NCBI GenBank assembly: GCA_013396915.1
Contig: VWZL01000675.1
Span: 167,302 to 231,301 of the forward strand
Length of the DNA stretch: 64,000 bases
Direction: 5' to 3'
Source: Stercorarius parasiticus
Taxonomy: Eukaryota > Chordata > Aves > Charadriiformes > Stercorariidae
The translations under genes were made by a program, and so were the position numbers. Each line of letters opens with the position of its first letter. The stretch's first letter is position 1. The notes beneath the pieces were generated by a model. It was given only the letters and a program-made list of their open reading frames with translations. It searched no databases and had not been told where the DNA came from. Shown piece by piece: positions 37,201 to 46,200 of this stretch.

Positions 37201-40200
37201 ACAGTTGCTAGTTATGTGATGTTTTGTGATGTGGCAGTAGCATTCAAATTAAAGAAGTTAATTCCTCTCAAGGAGAGACTGTCAGGTTTCTGAAAACACT
37301 AGCTTGCTTTTTTTATATAATGTGGCAAAATGGTGCTTCAGTTAACACTTGCTAAATTTAGACCATTACCTTCATATGGTAACTAACATCTTGCAGCGAA
37401 GCATATAATAAAATATACTTGTACCTGAAGGGCGTTTGGGCTGTATGATTGTACAGGAAATTCAGGGTGGATGTGGAGTGCGGCTGACGGCCGCAGCACT
37501 GCGCCCTGGGGGACGGTTTCTCTCCCTGGAGCAGCTGGTAGGGTCAGAGCGGAAGCGTGAAAACAGGTTCCAGAGCTGCAGATCCATCACTCTGCTGCTG
37601 CTTTCGAGGGACTGATGTGTTGTTGTGTGCTCTTGGCAGCTGAGGAAAGCAATCAAAAGTTGTTAATTTGGCATCAGACAAATAGTTGTTAATGGGTAAT
37701 ACATTGGACTGTGTTCTTAAAATGGTCCGTGATTTTTGGGATTCCTCAGTTCTATCAGGCCGAACTGCCTAATTGATGAGGAAGCGTCAGCCACCTTTAC
37801 TCTAAAAATCAGTCCTTCCTAGACCATTTTATGAATGGCATTAATAAGCACTAATTGCTTTGTCAACCTGAGCCCTTTTTGACTCATAAAGGCTTATAAG
37901 AAAAGGAAAGCAAATTTGCATGATGTTGATCATAAAGTATTTCCCAAAAGGCGTATGTTTTCTTTAATTAGGTGTATTGGTACACAGCATGGGATCACAG
38001 AAACATTCATTATTAATGTTGGCAAATAAAGTAAATATTATATTGGTCTCTCTATCTTCCACTTACATTAGTTTTCTGGATTTTACTTTAATAACATCCG
38101 TTCTGCAAGTCACTTTCTTTGGAGAAGGGTTATGTTTTAATGATGGCTAATAAACCACCGTCTTTCTGTTACAGGTGATCTGTGCAAAATGCTCCGAGTT
38201 TAAACCACTTGCAGATAATAGCCGTCATAACCGAGTGTGTAAAGAGTGTTTTCTGCAGTTACCAGCGAGCCCATGCAGCCCTGGAGTGGAAGCAGTTGGA
38301 GAACAAAAGAAAAGACTAGCTGCAGAGGTACAATATTTAGCTAAGAAACTTTTGGTGTGCTAGCTGCCCTTGTGAGTCTTTTTTTTTTTTTTAATTTATT
38401 TATTTAAAACACGTAAAATGGCTTGGTTATCTTGTTTCCCCCACCATGATATTTGATCCTCTGACCTATAACTTGTATTGAATGCTGTTCGTAAGCATTC
38501 ATCACAGGGCGCTGATCATACAGGGGTGCACACAGCTTTTGCATCTAAGCTTGAGCTTTCAAAGTAACGAAAAAAGAGGAAAACTTCTGGGGTTTTGGTT
38601 TGGTTTTTTTTTTTTTTTTTGGTGCATTTCCAATCTTGAGTTGTACGCAATAACTATTGGCAAAACTTGGCAAAATAACTCCATATGGAAGATATTTCAC
38701 ACTCCTTATTTCACGTCCTGTCAAAAACGATTAAAATGATTTTTTTTCTTAGTTGATTGTGCAAAAACATGGCATCCTTCTGAAAGACTGTCAGGATTCA
38801 TGGAAGCTTTCTCAAACCTGCTATAATGCAGACTCTTTTCTCCAAGACGTGACTTCCGCAAATTATACTGTGGAAACTACTGCTTCAGAAGTGCCACTGA
38901 TGTCACCAAGCTTTATACCATGATAGTGGCACATCCTACTCTTGTTTTTTACAAGAACAAGAAACGTATTGGCAAACTGATTTGTTTTATCCTCACCCGC
39001 AAAAACTGAACCTTCTCTTACCAATGCTTTTTTTAGACTATGAGCAGAGCTGTGAGTACCATTACATGCCACGCTTTTCATGGGCCACCTTGAAGAAAAG
39101 GTTTTTATTTATTTTACCTGTGAAATACAGCCAGAAGTCACTGCGTGTGTAAAAGAGGACATTCGTGTCACTTGAAAGTGGATCCACAGGGACACATCTT
39201 CTGAGGGTACATCGAATTCTTGAAAGAGCCACTGAAACACTGAGAACCTAACTTCATCACAAATCATCCTTCCCCCTTGATGTGCTGACATATACCATCC
39301 TGCTTTGAGCACTGCATGGGAAATCAGGGGACAGTTGCAGCCTATACTGAATAACATCTTGCCTTGAAAACCATCTCCCTGGAAGCCACCCCTCAGAGCC
39401 ATCAGACTGCCTTGCAGCCTTCTTGCACTCCTCAGCAGAACCAAACTACATGGAAAAGAGCTGGACTCTGAGCAAGAAATGCAAACCTGCAATGCATGTC
39501 CAGAGCTCCTGCAATAAGTGCTTCCTCAGATAGTCTTCTTAGACTGCCCTGCTCTGCTTCCCAGCATGTCATATTTCTTTCCAGGCTACTAAGTGTACCT
39601 ACTGGGCTAAAATTACACCAGCACTGTGTGCCAGAGTGAACTCAGCTGCTCAGGTGCTTTGTCAGCTTTGTACCCAGACACGTCCAGCATCTCAGAAATA
39701 CAAGGTGGGGTACAGCTACAAAATGCACAGTGCCCTTCCCTGAACTACCGTGTCTGCAGAGCCCAGAGAAGATCCTGGATCCAGAGCTTGATACTGTCAA
39801 AAACTTCAGATATGCACTACAGATGATGAGCACTTAATGTGCATAGTATGGTCTGTGGTATCTCATGATAAACTCGCTAGCACTATTTCAGCAGAGCCGG
39901 TTGCCAGTAAAGTGAGAACCTGCACCTCCCCAGCCGAGAGCTGCGTTAATCTGAAAAGCCAAAAAGCAAACCAGTGGAACATGGCCTATGGCTTTAGTTC
40001 AGAAAGCAGATTACAGCAGAAAGCTGTAAAAACCCAAGGAAAAGAGTCATTTTTCCCTCCTGTACTCAGGCTTTTAGCCTTGTGCTAAATCTTCAAAGGA
40101 CCAGGTAAAATGCAAGAAAGTAGATGTATAAAAAAGAAAGATCGGAGCTGGTCTTTTTCATTCCCTCCTATTTACATTACACTTTCTTGACAAGCTTAAT

Positions 40201-43200
40201 AGCCTCTGAGGAGATTGCCCCTTTACAAATGTTATTAGCAGCTGCCAAAAGTCCCCAGGAGACTTCTGTGCAAAGTCTGATGGGAACAGGAATTTTTTTT
40301 CTTTGTTTTTCATCAAAAGACAAAAATTTCTTTCAATCTTTTTTTGCCCCTAGTGCTCTCTCATTTGGCTCTCTGCATCCATGCACAAGAGTGGCTGTTA
40401 ATACACTTTTTTCATTAATTTGAAATCATTTCCCTGCCTACTTTACTAAGCAAGAAACTAGGTGCATCATCATCATTGCCATTCTCCGTTTACTTGGTGG
40501 AGGTGGAATTTAACTTCATGTCTGCTGGGAACAGTCATTCAGCATCTGCCTCTATTACATGGAATTGTGCTATTTCTTGATGGTATGTAATAATGATTAA
40601 ACTTTTGTTCGGTTATGGTCTCTCCGGCATTTGCCCTACAGTATTATTTGACTCTGGACAACTTAAGTATACTTTATACTTAATGCTAAGTATTTTGCCC
40701 ATGTAAGCATCCATGGAAACAGCTCTTTTTTTTTTTTTTTTCCTTCATCCAGAAGCAAAGCATCTTGGCAGCTGAAAACAGCCTCTTCAGCAGCTACCTC
40801 CAGTTCCTTGAAAAAGGGAAGACTTGGTACAAAATGTGGGTGACCATCCCCAAGACTGAACCTCTTGTTCTGTATCTGCAAGGAAGTAGCCAGGTAAAAT
40901 GACATTCATGAGGGTTAACACACGGGGTCGGGGGGAAAGCATGAGTTTAAACATGTCAAGCTGACAAATAGGTCAAAGGATTTGGCTTGGTTTCAACACC
41001 AAAAATGAACTTGGTGCTCTGAATATAGCACAAAGCCTGAGAGATTTCAGATTTCCTTGTTGTCTGTAGTTGCTGCCGATATGCTTATGAGCAAATATTT
41101 AAGCTCATAGCTTTTCTTTTCCATTTTTTAACAAAAAAAATCACAAAACAGGGATAATTTGGTTACCTTTTGGTTTTTTTAGAGGTTTCAGACAGGTATA
41201 TTCAAAAGTCTTATTATCCTGTCATTAGGGAAAGCACTTTCCTGAAAAATGTATAGAACTACGGAGCAGCCCGAATATTGCAATTGCTGGTTCAGGCTTT
41301 GCTTTTATTTTTTTTTTTAAACCTAGTTCTGGGTTGAGAGGGTGGATGAATTTGCGGAAATGTAGATGTTCTTCAGCCTGAAAGTTGGACTGTGTTTGGT
41401 AAAGCTCCCTGTTGGAGCATCTTGTGATTTTATCTTTACTTGGAATAGTTACTGTGGTAAGCATTTTATTTTTTTTAAAGTGTGCCATTGAAGCTAACTA
41501 GCATTTGTGTGTGATGGAAGTCAAGTAATAGAAATATGTATAGCAAGATAGAATATCCATAACAGAAATATCATTCATGCTCCCTTAGCGCTGAAGATCA
41601 AGAATGACAATGCTGAAATGAGATCTCCCAGAGCCAGTTTTGTATTTGGCAATTAACACATTTATATACAGCTTTATTTTATCTCCTGGGTGGGATGGAA
41701 GAAGAAATGGGTCCAAATTCTGTGTACCTACCTACCCTGCTTTCATTGTAGTGTTATGAAGGGGTTGCTTTTTATTAGCATCAGTTTGTACGCTGTAGCT
41801 AGGAACAGTCTGGGAACTGAATATTACTCATGATTTTATAAAGCTATTCAAAGTAAAGCTTACACCATGGCAACTGTTCGGCAAGAAGTACATGATGTCC
41901 TTAGAAGCGTGTTCGTTTAGCTGCTTGTCAGCAAGAACACCTCTGGTTTTAAACAAGTGTGTGTAAAGTTTTAAGCACAGTGCTCGAGAGACTGAAAGCT
42001 TGGATTTGGAGCTCCCGACACAGCCCACTTGGCTTCGTCTGGGATTCAAACCCCACACTGGGTAAGCTTCCAATTCATCCCACAGGCCATGAGCTGCCTG
42101 GCTTCCCTTCTAGTCAACAGGCAATGCATGACTGAAATTACAAGTTGAAAAAGCAAACAGCCTCAGACAAAGCACTAAAATGAATGCAACAAACCCAATC
42201 TTTAGACCTCTGTGGAGTCAGAGTCTGGGAAAAGGAAAAAAAGCTTTAAAAAGCAAAGCAGAGAGAATGACTTCGCTGCAGAACTGTTCAACTGATGTGA
42301 AAGCTGTGCCTCAGCAAAGGACCAGTGCAAGCCCTGGATCCCATGCAAACCAAGCCCAAGTGTCTCACACAGGCAAGCCTGGGGAAGGAGAATGGGAATA
42401 GAGGGAGAGGTCTAAATTCTTTGGCCTTCCTCACCCAGGAACAATGTGTGTCATCCAAGAGATGACTGGAACAAGGAGTTGGGAGGAAGCAACACCTCAT
42501 ACGTGGTATGACCTAGAAAGGAATTTCTCCTTGTGCCCAACCAATTGTCTCAGGACAACCTAAGTAATAACCCATGGGACGTAAACCAGCTGTGTTTAGT
42601 GCACAGCAGAAAATGCTGGTTCTCCAGGCCCCCTCCTGACAGTTGTGCGAAGCCAGGATTGGAAGCTGGAGGAGCTTCTGTGCTTCAGATGCTACATTCT
42701 TTGCTCCGTGTCCTGCCACATTTGATCTTGAGCCTCTGTTGATATTATTAGTAAGATCCTATATATTTTAGGGGAAAAGGGTGCCTTTGGTACTGATTGT
42801 CGATTTTATGACAGTTAAGTTTAGTGGTTAGTGTCCTCAACTGTTTCAGGTGTGAGATAAATCTCCCCATAAAGCAGCACGCAAGCATACAGGACAAGGT
42901 TGATCTATCTTACATTCAATAACCAAGCCACGATTTACTCTCAGGAATCAGCAGTTGCTGGCTGAGACTATAAACAACAAAACAGAGTCCCTTTTTCAAG
43001 GGCCTGCTGTTCCCATTTCTGTAGTTTCTTCAATTTGCATCCAACTGAAGGAAAAAATTCCGAAGCACAGCCCATTCCTTGACATTAACCCAACGTTCTT
43101 ATTAGTTCTGGCTTACATACTAGACACTAGACTTCTGAGAAAAATGTCTCCCAGAGCTTCTCTCCTGGTGGCCGAGTGTCTGGAATCAGTTGGGAACGAC

Positions 43201-46200
43201 TCACGTGCTTGAATGTTATTTTCCCAGGCATTGTTTTGTACAGCCCCCTCATGCATCTCACAAACCTCTTTAGGCCTGCAAAGAAGCGTTTCAGTGCCTA
43301 AAAAAAAGAGGTGCCTTTTGGGATAGTATTGCTAACAACAGTATTAAAGGTCTTGAAACACGGACCAAGTGAAGCATGGCCGTAGGAGTTTGAATGTTGG
43401 GGGTTATTTTTAAAAAGAACAGAAAGAATAGTTTGTCTCTTGGGAAGGAGGAGTAAACAAAACGGAATCTGCAACTTCTGGTACAATAAAAGCCCGGACA
43501 GTTTTCGTCTTCTGCACCCCCGGCCCTCACGCCGAAGAGAGAATGCCAGTGAAATGGAAATACGACTCGCAGGCTTTAAAATAGCAGGAAAACTGCACTT
43601 TTGCTTTAGATCCTTGTTCCGGGAAAATGAATTAATCCCCTGAATGTTCACAGTTTAAGTCTTGCATAAGGCTTTATGCATGAGGATAAAATTCACAGCT
43701 TATTTAGGTATGAAAATCATACCAATTTTATCTGTCCTCAAATTGAGACAGAACTTGTGCAGATGTTTGTCATGTTTATCTGAGTGGAATTATAAGAGTT
43801 TGCTTATAAGCAAAGACCACCTCCAGCTTAAGGATCAGCGGTTTTATAGAAATGAGTCCATCTTTCCAAGGGCTCCACCTGGAGCTTCTGCCCCCATTGG
43901 CCTTGTAAAATGCACAACTACCTCCAGAGCTCTGACATTAATTTACACCTAATTGGGAAATGTGGAATTAAGGAGTCCCAGCTAGCTAGAGAAGTAAGGA
44001 ATTCTGGAGAAATACAGAGAGTAAATCTGGCATAGTGAGAGCTAGTGGATATAATAATTATCAGGTTTGATCCATGAGAAATTTTTGCTTTATAAATTCT
44101 GAAGAAAAATCTTTTATTCATCATGTGAATGTGATTTACTCCTAGAAAATAAGGCAGTAGCTGAGTTTGAAGTTGAGCTCGGGGCTTTAGAGAAGTATTT
44201 TTGTGGCTTGTCTGTTAACCCTGTTTAGGTGAAGCCTGAATTGGCCCTGCACTCTCTCTGCCTGCTCTGCAGTCCTTCTTCATGGTCCGTCAGAGCTCTG
44301 CCTCTTGGCACGCCGTCGCATCACGGGAGTCTCTCAACCATTGGGAGGTCGGGGTTAGGTCGTAAGTGGGTAGAGAGTGGAGTATGGCTGGTAAAACAGG
44401 GATTTTCTAAGCCTATTCAAAAGTAGTAGGGAAAACGATAGTGGTCCATCAGTGTGTAACAGTTGTTCTCTATATTTGTGTCAGAGAGCTTATACGCTGC
44501 AAAAAGATGGGCAGTGTGAGAGGGATGTCTGTATGGAGGGGTGCACAGAACTGCCGGTGTGGTGGAACTGAGCTATCCATTCCCAAATCTTAAAACCTGG
44601 GTGTTATAATGGCCATAATAGAGCAATAAATAAATGCTGTTGCAATTACCTAGGTAGATAACACATTAGTGTTACGATGCTTAGAGTCAGGATGAGTGCA
44701 CAATGCTTGTGATAACTAACAGTATTACTCAACCAGTAGATTTTTGTTTATCACTTACTATCTCAGGAAAATGATTGAAATCAACCCTAAAGGGAAGCTC
44801 TTGTCAGCACTGGGTAGTTTGATTTGATGACATACTGGTGTCATGCAACCCTGGTATGTTGCATACAGAAATATTTTTTTTAAAAACAATTCAACCAGTC
44901 AAATATAGTAGGCTCTTAAAAATGGAATATGACATTTATCTCTTTAAGGTCTGTAAATCCTAGTTACATGTTCTGTGTCCCACGGAGAGATCTGGTTTGG
45001 GTGTGTGGTGTGACTGGAGGCTGCGTGCTTCACCTTTATCGGTCAGTAGTGCAGCTTTTCAGAGGTAATTTAAATCCCTTCCTTTTGGATCAGGCAGGTA
45101 CAGAGAAAGTGGCAAAGACATCATGTTATGAAAAGGGAGGAAGCAAGACCAAAGGCAGTCTGCTTAATTTGCCTGTGTCTGCATGTTATGGGTAGGTGTA
45201 CCATGTACCATTCAGACATCAATTTGCTCTTATGCTGCACTTCTTGGCTACAAATGATACCATTTTTCATTGTCATGGGCAACCTCCAATTTTACATGTG
45301 ACAGGTCTTGGTGTCTGTTTTTCTAAAACAAGAAATCAGTGAAGCAGGCATGGTTGAGCTTGGATGTGCTCTTGTGCATTTTGCGTTCATCAGTCTCATA
45401 TTTGCTTGCTTTAGCACTGCCACGTGTGCAGGTCTGGAGCCACGCTGTACCTGCCAGTTCAAGCTTCTGCATGTGCAAGACCTCCCTGTTGTACAGATGC
45501 AGCTGTGGTGTCAGGATCAAGAAATTGTATGCTGCTTTTAACGCAACAACTTGCACTCAAGTAGGAACTGAATTCTTTAGTGTTGGACCCAAAGTTAATG
45601 TAAATCTCCTTGAATAGTGCTTGGTCTTCAAGCAGATGGACTCTGACGTTTTTGTGTAACAGTAACAAGTAGTAGATTAATAAATCAGGAAACCTCTATT
45701 GATTTAATAAAATGTGCAGACACATTTTTGACTGTATTTTTTGCCCCTTTACTTAATGTATGTGTTTACATTGATGTGAGCAGTTCTGAAACTTGAGTTA
45801 GATTTTTTTGACGTTGTTCTCAGAGCTGTGGTCCCTTTCCAGATTTACTAAGTCATCTGCATTCAGTATGAGGTGACAAAAGAATGATTTTGCCACCTCT
45901 TTGTGGGATGCCTTGTTAACTTCAGTATGAGGCATTGAATTTGAGTAGGCATCTATGCAAGTAGCTGCTACGAGAGGCGATGCCTTCTTACAGGTGCTTG
46001 ATGCCTGTGTGGTTTAGACTTCAGTCTGGGGACCCACCTTTGAAAATGCTTTGCTGGCATCAGTTGAAACAAGCTGCTCAGTCATGGCCTTGCCAAAGTA
46101 TGTCTTTCCTGAAAGCTTAGCAGAGGAGTTGGTTGATGCTCAAGATGTGACTGCCAGAGAGCTGTATCGCTCCGTAGATCTGTGAGTTAATCTGGCCTTT

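Noticed and set aside
39109..39492. 127-codon minus-strand ORF
   Set aside because: No recognised protein, and no promoter or splice context.
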